Assembly: GCA_013823855.1 (NCBI GenBank)
Contig: PNMW01000032.1
Span: forward strand, 1 to 64,000
Length of the DNA stretch: 64,000 bases
Source of the DNA: Lysobacteraceae bacterium
GTDB lineage: Bacteria; Pseudomonadota; Gammaproteobacteria; Nevskiales; Nevskiaceae
Direction of reading: 5' to 3'
In this document: piece by piece, positions 36,101 through 43,863 of the stretch
Position numbering within the stretch: position 1 is the first letter of the stretch
Layout of the letters: every line of letters starts with the position of its first letter
Notes under the pieces: model-generated
Told to the model about the DNA's origin: nothing
What the model saw: the letters and a program-made list of their open reading frames with translations, nothing else
Databases searched by the model: none
Position numbers and translations under genes: made by a program

Positions 36101-36244
36101 CATGATCTTGATCGTGAACCCCGGGTCTTCGGCGCGGCCGAGCTTCACGAAGGCAAAGCTGCCGGCAATGACGATGGCGATGATCAGGAACAGCGTGATC
36201 GCGCGCTCGCGGACTGCCCAGGCGGAGATGTTGAAGCCGCTCAT
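33176..36244 (-). CDS. RND multidrug efflux permease (AcrB-like)
   Basis: 1022 residues, twelve TM helices in the RND layout with two large periplasmic loops. The first helix opens ERAITLFLIIAIVIAG. TM4 carries the proton-relay aspartates in LGLLVDDAIIVIEAM. TM10 has GIIMRNTLILIGQIEDN, with Arg where AcrB has the functional Lys. It should pump hydrophobic compounds from the periplasm or inner membrane. Its ATG overlaps the stop of the adaptor gene by 4 bp, so the two are coupled and under the TetR operator at 37401. Confidence 0.95.
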   Translation of the reverse strand: MSGFNISAWAVRERAITLFLIIAIVIAGSFAFVKLGRAEDPGFTIKIMTVALAWPGATAEEMQDQVLDPLEKRMQELKWYDRVESYTRPGLAFMVVTLKDSTPPPEVPGEFYQARKKLGDEVLKLPRGVIGPLINDEYGDVTFTLYALKARGQPHRLLVREAEKLRQRLLHVEGVKKVQIAGERPERIYVELSYPKLATLGIPPTAVFEALNNRNLLTPAGSIDTQGPQVFVRLDGALDDLDAIRSTPIAANGRSLRLSDLAEVKYGYEDPASFLIRNGGEPALILGVVMKDRYDGLLLGKSLEQEIAAIAAEMPLGLSLTKVTDQSVNIREAYDEFMIKFAVALMVVIAICLISMGYRVGLVVAAAVPLTLSAVFLIMLATGRDFDRITLGALILALGLLVDDAIIVIEAMVVKMEEGVDRIAAANHAWGHTAAPMLSGTLLTAIGLMPVGFAKSGAGEYAGNIFWVVSFALLASWLVAVVFTPYLGVKLLPEIRRVEGGHGAIYGTPRYRQLRALLIRLITHKGKTAVAVVVMLVLSVLGIGVAKQQFFPISDRPEVLIEVQMPEGSSIEATSAAAAKVETWLAQQPEAEIVTSYIGQGAPRFYLALSPELPDPSFAKIVVLTADPAAREALKLRVRQVAAEGLVPEARIRATQIVFGPPSPFPVAFRVKGPDEATVRGIAEVLRATMAAMPPMRTVNTDWSERVPTVHFVLDQDRLQAMGLNTRDVSLQLQFLLGGVPVTQVREDIRAVDVIARSAGPDRLDPAKLEAFTLVTATGQRVPLSQIGHTEVRSENPILRRRDRYPTITVRGDIGEEFQPLEVSKLVIDKIAPIVAKLPEGYHIETAGAFEEDAKANVELAKVFPIMFVLLMVVIIFQVRSLAGLGMVLLTAPLGLVGVVPAILLFHQPFGFNTIIGLIGLAGIIMRNTLILIGQIEDNQRDGMTPFHAVVEATVQRSRPVLLTALAAVFAFIPLTFSAFWGSLAFTLIGGTIGGTVLTLLFLPPLYAIWFGIKPEAAPARH

Positions 36245-37356
36245 TTCGTGTTCACCGGCCGCGCCGCGGCAGTGACGCCTTCATCGAGCCGTACGCGGTC
36301 GCCGGCATGCAGCAGATGGGCGCCCAAGGCGACGAAGCGGTCGCCGCCGGCCAGTCCAGCGGACAGGCTGGCGCTTTCCTCGCCGAGGCTGGCAATGGTC
36401 ACCGGCCGCCAGGCCACCACCGCTTCCTGATCGGCATCGGCCTCGATGATCCAGACCCCGGGCCCTTGTCCCTGATCGGTGATCGCGCTCAACGGCACGC
36501 TCGCCGAGGCTCCGGCATTCGGGTCGTTGATCTGCAGCGTGACGGTCGCGCCCAGCGGCGCGCGCGCGGCTTCGGCGGCGAGCGCGTAGCGAGCCTCGTA
36601 GGTGCGAGTCGCCGGATCGGCGGCCGCCGACAACTGACGCAGCCGCGCGCCGATGACTTTCTGCGCATCGCCATAGAGACGGGCGCGGGCCGTGGAGCCG
36701 ATGTCCGGGCGCAGCGTTTCCGGCAGGTCGACCCGCGCTTCGCGGTCGCCATTGCGGGCTAACCGGATCACCGGCTGACCGGCGGCCACGACCTGTCCCG
36801 GTTCCGCCAGCGTGTCGACCACCACGCCGTCGGCATCGGCCCGCAGCACGGTGTAGTCGGTGGCGTTGGCGGACACTTCCGCCTGCGCCTCGGTGGCTTT
36901 CAGCTCGGCGGCCGCGGCAAGTGCCGCGGTCTTCGACTGGGCGTGGGCCAGCACCGAGATCGCGCCATATTCGACCAGTCCGCGATAGCGCAGCTCGTCG
37001 GCGGCGGCCTGCTCGGCACGGGCGCGGGCGGCTTCGACGGCGGCCCGCCGCGCCGAGCGATCGAGCTGCAGATCGGCGACATCGATCCGCATCAGCGGTT
37101 GGCCGCGCTTGACGGTCTCGCCACTGTCGACCAGCCGCTCGACGACCTTGCCCGGCACCCGGAAGCCCAGATCGCTCTGCACCCGCGCCGTCACCACGCC
37201 GGTGAAGCGGTGTTCGGGGGCCGTCGGCGCCGCCACCTGCGCGACTCGCACCTTGGGTGGCAGTTGTCGGGGATCGGCCGGGGTCTCGTGACAGCCGCCG
37301 AGCAGCAGTGCGATCGCGAACGGGGAAATGACGGCAGCGAGGGCAGGACGAGGCAT
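36241..37356 (-). CDS. RND periplasmic adaptor (membrane fusion lipoprotein)
   Basis: 371 residues starting at ATG 37356, which gives a lipoprotein signal (AIALLLGGC). The HlyD/lipoyl half-motif FRVPGKVVERLVDSGETVKRGQPLMRID is followed by an alanine-rich alpha-hairpin (about 95-165), the second lipoyl half (VVDTLAEPGQVVAAGQPVIRL) and beta-barrel domains. It links the permease to the outer-membrane channel encoded at 38150. It is separated from the tetR stop by 85 bp containing the first TetR operator, and it overlaps the permease gene by 4 bp. Confidence 0.93.
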   Translation of the reverse strand: MPRPALAAVISPFAIALLLGGCHETPADPRQLPPKVRVAQVAAPTAPEHRFTGVVTARVQSDLGFRVPGKVVERLVDSGETVKRGQPLMRIDVADLQLDRSARRAAVEAARARAEQAAADELRYRGLVEYGAISVLAHAQSKTAALAAAAELKATEAQAEVSANATDYTVLRADADGVVVDTLAEPGQVVAAGQPVIRLARNGDREARVDLPETLRPDIGSTARARLYGDAQKVIGARLRQLSAAADPATRTYEARYALAAEAARAPLGATVTLQINDPNAGASASVPLSAITDQGQGPGVWIIEADADQEAVVAWRPVTIASLGEESASLSAGLAGGDRFVALGAHLLHAGDRVRLDEGVTAAARPVNTK

Positions 37357-37400
37357 TGGCGTAGGCGACCCCAAGAAAGAGGACGCAGTCTGATTGACCA

Positions 37401-37424
37401 GTGACCAATTCGTCAAATGGTCAC
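37401..37424. promoter_or_regulatory. TetR operator site 1 (adaptor-permease promoter)
   Basis: GTGACCA and TGGTCAC arms separated by 10 nt (24 bp in all), 45 bp before the adaptor start codon. The same arms with the same spacing recur at 38097-38120; beyond the arms the shared flanks (GTGACCAAT, ATGGTCACA) also match. Its position predicts repression of the adaptor-permease transcript. Confidence 0.8.
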
Positions 37425-37441
37425 ATTCCGCTTATCCGGAA

Positions 37442-38056
37442 TCAGGGCGCCAGGCTGCGCAGGACCAGCGCGATGACCTTGTTCGAGCCTTCCGGCACCG
37501 AGTCGAGGTTGTGCTGCAGCAGCAGCGGCCGCAGGTAGCTGCTCATCGACGCCATGATGCCGTGCACGGTGTCGTCGAGCGGCGTCTTGCGCTCGAACTC
37601 GCCGGCCTGCCGGCCTTCCAGTACGACCTCGCCGATCAAGGTACTCAACTGTTCGACGTAGGCAACCGACGTCGACCAGCCTTCGCCGCAGGAGTGCGCC
37701 GCGATGTCGTACAGCTTGCGGTCGTTGAAGAACAGTCGAACGCTATATGAAACAGCGGTTTCCAGCAGTTTCCGCAACTTGTCCGTCGGCGTCTTCGCCT
37801 GTGCGATCGCGGTTTCTATTTCGCCGATGATCGCGCCCAGGGTGGTCGCGCAGATCGCTTCGGCGATCGCCTGCTTGGAGTTGAAGAACTTGTAGATGTA
37901 GGCCTTGGAAAACCCGATGGCCTCGGCGAGATCGGACACCGTGGTCTTTTCGTAACCGTAGCGGCTGAAGTGCTGGCCGGCGGCGATCACGATCTGCTCG
38001 CGGATCGCGTGCTCGGCCGGGCCGCGCTGGCTGGAATCGGGCGTTGTGCTGGTCAT
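37442..38056 (-). CDS. TetR/AcrR family transcriptional repressor of the efflux pump
   Basis: 204 residues. The N-terminal TetR HTH is clear (IVIAAGQHFSRYGYEKTTVSDLAEAIG, then FSKAYIYKFFNSKQAIAEAI). The rest is a helical ligand and dimer domain. ATG 38056 was chosen over an upstream in-frame start because upstream residues lie inside the promoter. The gene stands between the adaptor-permease pair (same strand, downstream) and the outer-membrane channel (divergent), with one identical-arm palindrome on each side. It therefore most likely represses the whole tripartite pump and itself. The inducer is unknown, probably a hydrophobic pump substrate. Confidence 0.93.
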   Translation of the reverse strand: MTSTTPDSSQRGPAEHAIREQIVIAAGQHFSRYGYEKTTVSDLAEAIGFSKAYIYKFFNSKQAIAEAICATTLGAIIGEIETAIAQAKTPTDKLRKLLETAVSYSVRLFFNDRKLYDIAAHSCGEGWSTSVAYVEQLSTLIGEVVLEGRQAGEFERKTPLDDTVHGIMASMSSYLRPLLLQHNLDSVPEGSNKVIALVLRSLAP

Positions 38057-38086
38057 GACGCTCGGAGTGTACCCGACGCATCGGAT

Positions 38087-38114
38087 TTGACAACAAGTGA
38101 CCAATAAGTAATAT
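38087..38114 (+). promoter_or_regulatory. Sigma-70-type promoter of the outer-membrane channel gene
   Basis: TTGACA (38087-38092) matches the -35 consensus and TAATAT (38109-38114) is a near-consensus -10 with a 16-bp spacer. The TetR operator occupies the spacer and -10, which explains repression by steric block. Confidence 0.65.
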
Positions 38115-38120
38115 GGTCAC
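38097..38120. promoter_or_regulatory. TetR operator site 2 (tetR / outer-membrane channel divergent promoters)
   Basis: Same 24-bp structure as site 1: GTGACCA and TGGTCAC arms with a 10-bp centre. It lies 40 bp before the tetR start and 29 bp before the channel start, overlapping the plus-strand -10 box, consistent with autoregulation and control of the channel gene. Confidence 0.8.
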
Positions 38121-38149
38121 ATATCATCGCCGAAGCCGCCGGAGTTTCC

Positions 38150-39631
38150 ATGCGCTTTCTCGTTCCCGTTGCGGCAACCACTCTGCTCGGCGCGCTGGCG
38201 ACGGGCTGTGCGGTCGGTCCGGACTACCAGCGGCCGACGCTCGAAGCGCCGGCGCAGTTCCACCAGCAGGCGGCGCTGGCGACGCGCGCTGCCCAGGCAG
38301 ACGTGTCCGCAGCAGTGGCGTCCGGCTGGTGGCAGCGCTTCGACGATCCGGTGCTGACCGCCATCGTCGCCAAGGCACTGGCCGACAACCTCGATCTGGC
38401 CCAGGTGGTGGCGAGAGTCGGCCAGTCGCGGGCACTGGTGGGTCTGTCGACGGCCGCGCTGCTGCCGGCCGGCGAAATCAGCGGCCAGTCGGTGCGCTTT
38501 CATCAGTCGCTGCGTTCGCAGCTGGGCCAGATCCTCGATGCCAGCGCGCCGGACTTCGACCGCAATGGCAGCTACAACGAACTCAACCTCGGCGCGAGCT
38601 GGGAACTCGACCTGTTCGGCGGACGCCGCCGCGCCCGCGAGGCGGCGATGGCCGAGTTGCAGGCCGCCGAAGCCGGCGCCGATGCCGCGCGCCTGACGGT
38701 CGCCGCCCAGGTCGCCGACACCTATCTGCTGGTGCGCGGCCTGCAGCGACGGCTGGCGATTGCCCAAGCGCAGATCAGCACCACGCGGCAGCTGGTGGCC
38801 CTCGTCCAGCGCCAGTTCGATGCCGGTGTCGCCGCCGAACTGCAGCTGCGGCAGGCCGAAGGCGCGCTGTCGCAGGTGGCCGCCAGCGTGCCGGTGCTTG
38901 AAGCCGGGCTCGACGTGGCGATGAACGCGCTCGACGTCGCCGCCGGCAGCCAGCCCGGCAGTCATCGGGCCTTGCTGATGCCGGTCGCGCCGCTGCCGGT
39001 GGCGCCGGCCGTCACCGATGTCGGCGGTCCTGTCGACCTGCTGCGCCGCCGTCCGGATCTGGTGCTCGCCGAGCGGCGACTGGCGGCGGCCAATGCCCGC
39101 ATCGGCGTGGCGGTTGCCGAGTACTACCCGAAATTTTCGCTGGGCGGGCTGATCGGCACTGCCACCACCGGCACCTCGGCCCTGTTCACCAGCGATGCCA
39201 ACCAGGCCAGCGGCGTGCTCGGCCTGCGCTGGCGGCTGTTCGATTTCGGGCGCATCGACGCCGCGATCCAGGCCAGCCGGGGCCAGCAGGCCGAAGCGCT
39301 GGCGGCCTACCGGCTGGCGGCGCTGCATGCGTCCGAAGATGTCGAGAACGCCATCGCCACGCTGCTGCGCCGGGAAATCCAGCTGCGGACGCTGGCCGAT
39401 GGCGAAGCCGCGCTGACCCGGGCGCGGGCTGCCGCGCAGGCCGCCTACGAAGGCGGCGTGGTCAGCCTGCTCGAAGTGCTCGACGCCGATGGCCGGCTGC
39501 TCGCGCAGCGGGATGCCATGGTCATGGCGCAACTGGAGGCCTCGCGCGCCGCCGTGGCTTCGTTCAAGGCGCTGGGCGGCGGCTGGGATGCGGAACACCC
39601 TGCTGCTGAAGCAAGCCTCGCTGCTCGATAG
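38150..39631 (+). CDS. Outer-membrane efflux channel, NodT/TolC-like lipoprotein
   Basis: 493 residues with a lipobox (LLGALATGC) and the OMF family opening AVGPDYQRP. Two repeats of the long alpha-helical barrel follow, including GASWELDLFGGRRRAREAA and the second-half DLLRRRPDLVLAERRLAAANARIGVAVAEYYPKFSL (interrupted here only by length). This is the outer-membrane duct of the tripartite pump. It is divergent from tetR and 4 kb from the permease, so pump stoichiometry depends on the shared repressor. GGAG precedes the ATG by 5 nt. Confidence 0.93.
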   Translation: MRFLVPVAATTLLGALATGCAVGPDYQRPTLEAPAQFHQQAALATRAAQADVSAAVASGWWQRFDDPVLTAIVAKALADNLDLAQVVARVGQSRALVGLSTAALLPAGEISGQSVRFHQSLRSQLGQILDASAPDFDRNGSYNELNLGASWELDLFGGRRRAREAAMAELQAAEAGADAARLTVAAQVADTYLLVRGLQRRLAIAQAQISTTRQLVALVQRQFDAGVAAELQLRQAEGALSQVAASVPVLEAGLDVAMNALDVAAGSQPGSHRALLMPVAPLPVAPAVTDVGGPVDLLRRRPDLVLAERRLAAANARIGVAVAEYYPKFSLGGLIGTATTGTSALFTSDANQASGVLGLRWRLFDFGRIDAAIQASRGQQAEALAAYRLAALHASEDVENAIATLLRREIQLRTLADGEAALTRARAAAQAAYEGGVVSLLEVLDADGRLLAQRDAMVMAQLEASRAAVASFKALGGGWDAEHPAAEASLAAR

Positions 39632-39684
39632 CCCGATCACCACCGGACTTGCCGCCGGCAAGCCCCAGCATTGGAGAAGACGAC

Positions 39685-40428
39685 ATGACTCAACCGACAG
39701 CCATCGTGTTCGGCGTTGGCACTGCCCGCGGCGTCGGCGGTGCGGTCTGCAAGCGCTTTGCCCGCGAGGGCTATCACGTGATCGTCGCCGGCCGCACACC
39801 GGCCAAGATCAACGAAGTCGTCGCCGAGATCGCAGCCACGGGCATCGGCAGCGCCGAAGCGCTTCCGACCGATGTCACCGATGAAGCGCAGGTGATCGCA
39901 GCCTTCGACCGCGCGATGGACCCTGGTCCGGGCCGGGCGCCGGTGGATGTCGTGGTCTCCAACGCTGGCAACAACGCGATCATCGATTTCACGAAACTGA
40001 CCGCCGCCCAGTTCGAGGACTTCTGGCGGGTCGGCTGCTTCTCCGGCTTCCTGATCGGCCGGGAAGCCGCGCGCCGGCTGCTGCCGCTGGGCCGCGGCAC
40101 GGTGATCTTCACCGGCGCTTCCGGCAGCCTGCGCGGCAAGCCGGGCTTCGCCCATTTCGCCGCCGCCAAGGCCGGGCTGCGGATGATTTCGCAAAGCATG
40201 GCGCGCGAGTACGGGCCCAAGGGTCTGCACATCGCCCACGTCGTGATCGACGGCGGCATCGATGGCGACCGGCTGCGCGGCGCGTTTCCGCAGATGGTCG
40301 ACAAGCTCGGAGCCGACGGCCTGCTCGGCTTCGACGCGATTGCCGACAACTACTGGCTGCTGCACCAGCAGCCGAAGTCGGCCTGGACGCAGGAACTCGA
40401 AATCCGGCCCTACCGGGAAAACTGGTGA
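39685..40428 (+). CDS. Short-chain dehydrogenase/reductase with Phe in place of the catalytic Tyr
   Basis: 247 residues with a Rossmann nucleotide loop (GVGTARGVGGAVC, an atypical TGxxxGxG), the VVSNAGN strand and a serine-containing TGASGSLRG strand. The YxxxK position reads FAHFAAAK: Phe158 replaces the catalytic tyrosine while Lys162 is kept. A common SDR subgroup with this change exists and its activity is poorly known. It begins 53 bp after the efflux channel gene and 43 bp before a normal SDR, so the three may be co-transcribed. Confidence 0.88.
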   Translation: MTQPTAIVFGVGTARGVGGAVCKRFAREGYHVIVAGRTPAKINEVVAEIAATGIGSAEALPTDVTDEAQVIAAFDRAMDPGPGRAPVDVVVSNAGNNAIIDFTKLTAAQFEDFWRVGCFSGFLIGREAARRLLPLGRGTVIFTGASGSLRGKPGFAHFAAAKAGLRMISQSMAREYGPKGLHIAHVVIDGGIDGDRLRGAFPQMVDKLGADGLLGFDAIADNYWLLHQQPKSAWTQELEIRPYRENW

Positions 40429-40471
40429 GCCCCGCCGTGCCACGCTGCCCCTTCGTAGAGGAGAACCTGCA

Positions 40472-41290
40472 ATGACCCCGAACCCACCCATTGCCCTGGT
40501 CACGGGCGCGTCCTCCGGCATCGGCAAGGCCACGGCAGAACGGCTGGCCAGCGCCGGCTACAAGGTCTACGGCACCAGCCGGCGCGGCGCGCAGCCAGGT
40601 CAGTACCCGTTCGAGATGCTGGCCCTCGACGTCACCAGCGATGATTCGGTGGCCGCCGCAGTGGCCGAACTGCTGCGGCGCGAAGGCCGCATCGACGTGC
40701 TGGTCAACAATGCCGGCTTCGGCGTCGCCCCGGCGGGTGCGGAGGAAAGCACCATCGAGCAGGCGAAGTCGATCTTCGATACCAATTTCTTCGGCATCGT
40801 CCGGATGACCCGCGCCGTCGTGCCGGCGATGCGCCGGCAGGGCAGCGGCCGGATCATCAACATCGGCTCGGTGCTGGGCCTGCTGCCGATGCCGTACGGG
40901 GCGCTGTATTCGGCAACCAAGCACGCGGTCGAGGGCTATTCGGAATCGATGGACCATGAGCTGCGCACCCGCGGCATCCGGGTGTCGGTGGTCGAACCGG
41001 CGTTCACGAAGACCGCGTTCGACGCCAACGTCGTCGAGCCCGACGCGATGATCGACGAGTACCGCCGCAACCGCACGGCGCTCACTGCCTTCGTGCAGGT
41101 CTCGATTGCCAAGGGCGATGACCCGGCGGTGGTCGCCGAGGTGGTGCTGAAGGCCGCGCGGGCGGCCAAGCCGCGGCTGCGCTACGCAGCGGGAAATCTG
41201 GCTGGCCGCCTGAGCCTGCTGCGCCGCTTCGCGCCGGCCGCGCTGGTCGATGCCGGCATTCGCAAGGATTTCCAGCTCGACACGCACTGA
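40472..41290 (+). CDS. Classical short-chain dehydrogenase/reductase
   Basis: 272 residues with all classical SDR elements: TGASSGIGKA nucleotide loop, VLVNNAGFGV, catalytic Ser in NIGSVLG and YSATK (Tyr and Lys). The ending VVEPAFTKT marks the substrate loop of the retinol/steroid-dehydrogenase-like group. It probably oxidises or reduces a hydroxyl or ketone of a hydrophobic substrate with NAD(P). AGAGGAG lies 8 nt before the ATG. A strong hairpin follows 30 bp after the stop. Confidence 0.93.
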   Translation: MTPNPPIALVTGASSGIGKATAERLASAGYKVYGTSRRGAQPGQYPFEMLALDVTSDDSVAAAVAELLRREGRIDVLVNNAGFGVAPAGAEESTIEQAKSIFDTNFFGIVRMTRAVVPAMRRQGSGRIINIGSVLGLLPMPYGALYSATKHAVEGYSESMDHELRTRGIRVSVVEPAFTKTAFDANVVEPDAMIDEYRRNRTALTAFVQVSIAKGDDPAVVAEVVLKAARAAKPRLRYAAGNLAGRLSLLRRFAPAALVDAGIRKDFQLDTH

Positions 41291-41320
41291 GCGACACGCG
41301 CGGCAGCAACACATCAATGC

Positions 41321-41358
41321 CGGGCGGCCGGCTCCGGGGAATCGGAGCGGGCCGCCCG
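41321..41358 (+). other. Strong hairpin between SDR and DUF1302 genes
   Basis: CGGGCGGCC pairs with GGCCGCCCG and, inside it, GCTCCG pairs with CGGAGC around a 6-nt loop, with single-base bulges. No T-run follows. It could terminate the SDR transcript in a Rho-assisted way or structure the 5' leader of the DUF1302 mRNA. Confidence 0.5.
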
Positions 41359-41438
41359 GGAACTCGACCGGGCCACGGCCGGCCCGTCGAACACCCGGTG
41401 CGGCACCTGGCCGCAACCACCACCAGAAAGGGAGCGGG

Positions 41439-43541
41439 ATGCGTATGTCCAACACAAGGCGTTGGGGATGGATCGTGGCCGGCATCGCCGGTTTCGCAAG
41501 CGGTAGCGTGCAGGCGGCCGGCGGCGCCGGCTCGAAGTTTCTCGGCGCGGATTTCTCGTACAACGGCTTCGTTCGCTTCGACGTGGCCTTCAGTACCGAT
41601 GATCGCGTGCAGCAGGCCAATCAGTTCGGTGATCTTGCCAATGGCGTGCCGGTCCGGCGCGAGCCGGGCAACCCCGCCCTTGGCTTTGCCGTGCCGCTGC
41701 AGCCGACCGATGCGCTGATCGGCCCGGCCGGCATCATTCCGCTGTCCGGCCTGGGGGTCTTGCCGCCGACGCTCGGCGTCAGCCAGCAGGTCGGGCTCAA
41801 TGACACCGTGACCCGCTACGTGCCGCAGAAGAACCAGCTGCTGAACTACCACCTGCTGCGTTTCGAGATCACCCCGACCTTGTCCTGGGGCGACTGGTCG
41901 CTGATCACCCGCCTGCGGGCCGTCTACGATCCCGACGATCTCGGCTACACCGACTTCGACTACCGCGTCTACGACAACATCAACGGCGGCATCGAAGGCG
42001 GCCTGTCGCGGCAGTACCACACGACGCCGGACAAGCTCGGCTACCAAGTGGAAGGCAACAAGAACCCGATCTTCTTCGAGCGTTCCGGCCGCAACTACAT
42101 GGTCGATCTGCCGGCCTTCTTCGTGCAGTGGAACAGCGGCAACACCACGGTGCGCGTCGGCAACCAGACGGTGGCCTGGGGTCAGCTGCTGTTCTTCCGC
42201 ATCATGGACACCGCCAACGGCCTCGACCTGCGTCGTCACCTGATTCTCAACCGTGCGTTGGAGGAATACGCCGACGTCCGGGCGTCGGCACCGGGCATCC
42301 GCATCACCCAGCAGGTCACCGATCAGATTTCGGCTGATTTCTTCGCCCAGCAGTTCATCCCGACGGTGATCAACAACGTCAACACGCCGTACAACGTGGT
42401 GGCCTCGCAGTTCACGCTGCACGATCGCTACGACCAGGGCGGCTACAACAAGAACCTCAATTACGGCATCCGCTTCAAGGGCGAGTTCGGCAACTACAGC
42501 CTGCAGGCGATGTTCACGCACCGCTACAACCCGCTGGGTGCGATCCGCTGGAGCCGGTCCGGCATCAACAAGGCGCTGCCGAATACCAACGTCCTGGGCC
42601 TCGCCTTCAACCAGTACTGCAATCTCGTGCTGGGTACCGCCGCCCAGGGTTGTGGTCCGATCCTCGCCGAAACGCCGTTCGAAGCGTCGCCGGCCGGCCT
42701 GTTCAGCGCCGAGGAGTGGTTCAATTATGCGGGCTACCAGAAGCTCGACGGGCTCGACGGCTTCAACGCCGTGGTGCGCGATTTCGATGCCGCACGCCTG
42801 TTGCTGGTCCGCGACATCGGCCAGAACGCCGATGCTGCGGCCAACACGCTGAGTGCCGTCTTCATTGCCGGTGAAGGCCTGCGCGGCCACATCGAACGCC
42901 ACTACTTCTCCGAGAACGTGTTCGGCCTCGGCGGCGGCTACGTGACCGAAGCGGAACCGGGTTCGATCTTCGACCAGATCATCATGAATCTGGAAGCCAC
43001 CTACACGCCGAAGCGGGTGTTCACCTCGATCGATCTGGGCAGGAACTTCGACAAGCGCGAGGAAATCCAGATCGGCTTCGTGGCCGAGAAGTACCAGCGC
43101 TTCTCGACCGAGTTCCCGGCCACCTTCCTGGTGTTCCAGTACCTCTGGCAGAAGAACAGCGACCTCGTCGGCTTCCTGCTCGATGGCTACGGCAGCGAGA
43201 ACTACAGCCGCAACGGTGTGGTGCTCGATGCCCATGTTCCGACCAGCGCCAACCCGAAGATCACCCCTGGAATCGGTGCCGGTGCGAATTACGTCGTGTT
43301 CGGTGCGCTGCAGCCATTCCCGAACTACGTCTACGAACTCAGCGCCGTGACGCTGATCGACGTACAGGGCGGCGTGCTGTTCCAGCCCGGGCTGCAATGG
43401 AAGCCGCGCGGCAACCTGACGGTGAACCTGTTCTACAACTTCGTTCACGACAACGCCTGGGGCAACAACCCGAACAAGAACCTGATGCACCTGATCAGCC
43501 AGACCAACGAACTGGCGATCCGCCTTGGCTACCAGTTCTGA
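41439..43541 (+). CDS. DUF1302 family outer-membrane protein, second copy
   Basis: 700 residues with a signal peptide (ending SGSVQAAGG) and the DUF1302-type body: FEITPTLSWGDWSLITRLRAVYD, VRVGNQTVAWGQ and many aromatic beta-strands. It ends in ELAIRLGYQF with a terminal Phe. It is clearly a paralogue of the protein at 1838-4336 but shorter, and no DUF1329 partner is adjacent. GGGAG precedes the ATG at 41439; an ATG six bases later is an alternative. Its place among SDR, efflux and desaturase genes supports an envelope role in moving the pathway's hydrophobic substrate. Confidence 0.88.
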   Translation: MRMSNTRRWGWIVAGIAGFASGSVQAAGGAGSKFLGADFSYNGFVRFDVAFSTDDRVQQANQFGDLANGVPVRREPGNPALGFAVPLQPTDALIGPAGIIPLSGLGVLPPTLGVSQQVGLNDTVTRYVPQKNQLLNYHLLRFEITPTLSWGDWSLITRLRAVYDPDDLGYTDFDYRVYDNINGGIEGGLSRQYHTTPDKLGYQVEGNKNPIFFERSGRNYMVDLPAFFVQWNSGNTTVRVGNQTVAWGQLLFFRIMDTANGLDLRRHLILNRALEEYADVRASAPGIRITQQVTDQISADFFAQQFIPTVINNVNTPYNVVASQFTLHDRYDQGGYNKNLNYGIRFKGEFGNYSLQAMFTHRYNPLGAIRWSRSGINKALPNTNVLGLAFNQYCNLVLGTAAQGCGPILAETPFEASPAGLFSAEEWFNYAGYQKLDGLDGFNAVVRDFDAARLLLVRDIGQNADAAANTLSAVFIAGEGLRGHIERHYFSENVFGLGGGYVTEAEPGSIFDQIIMNLEATYTPKRVFTSIDLGRNFDKREEIQIGFVAEKYQRFSTEFPATFLVFQYLWQKNSDLVGFLLDGYGSENYSRNGVVLDAHVPTSANPKITPGIGAGANYVVFGALQPFPNYVYELSAVTLIDVQGGVLFQPGLQWKPRGNLTVNLFYNFVHDNAWGNNPNKNLMHLISQTNELAIRLGYQF

Positions 43542-43863
43542 TTCGGGCTGCCGGTCCGACTCTCATCGCCGCCGGCTCGCGCCGCGCGGCATCCGTGGAG
43601 CAATCCCATAACCCGGGCACCGAGCGCGGCGATGCGATGATCGATCGCCGCGCCCGGCAACGTGGTGACCGAGGACGAGACGGATCTGCCGCCGGTGCGG
43701 CAGTGGGTAGCGGCGATCCACGGCCCGGCGAAAGCGGCCTCCGGGCCTTCCTCAAGGCGGTGTCGAAGCGTGGCCGGGCACGCTTCAGACGCAGCGTCGA
43801 CGCGCCGGGGCCTGACGCCGTCCGGGGCCTGCTTGCCTGCGTGGCGCCGACGGGGTCCCGCGT
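43542..43863. other. Non-coding interval between convergent genes
   Basis: A 322-bp stretch between the DUF1302 stop and the end of the broken phosphotransferase gene. No credible gene and no clear intrinsic terminator. It contains short GC-rich inverted repeats only. Confidence 0.4.

Noticed and set aside
33401-36430. 1009-codon plus-strand frame opposite the RND permease
   Set aside because: His/Asp/Gln-rich antisense translation of the permease, no domains; the minus strand has full RND motifs.
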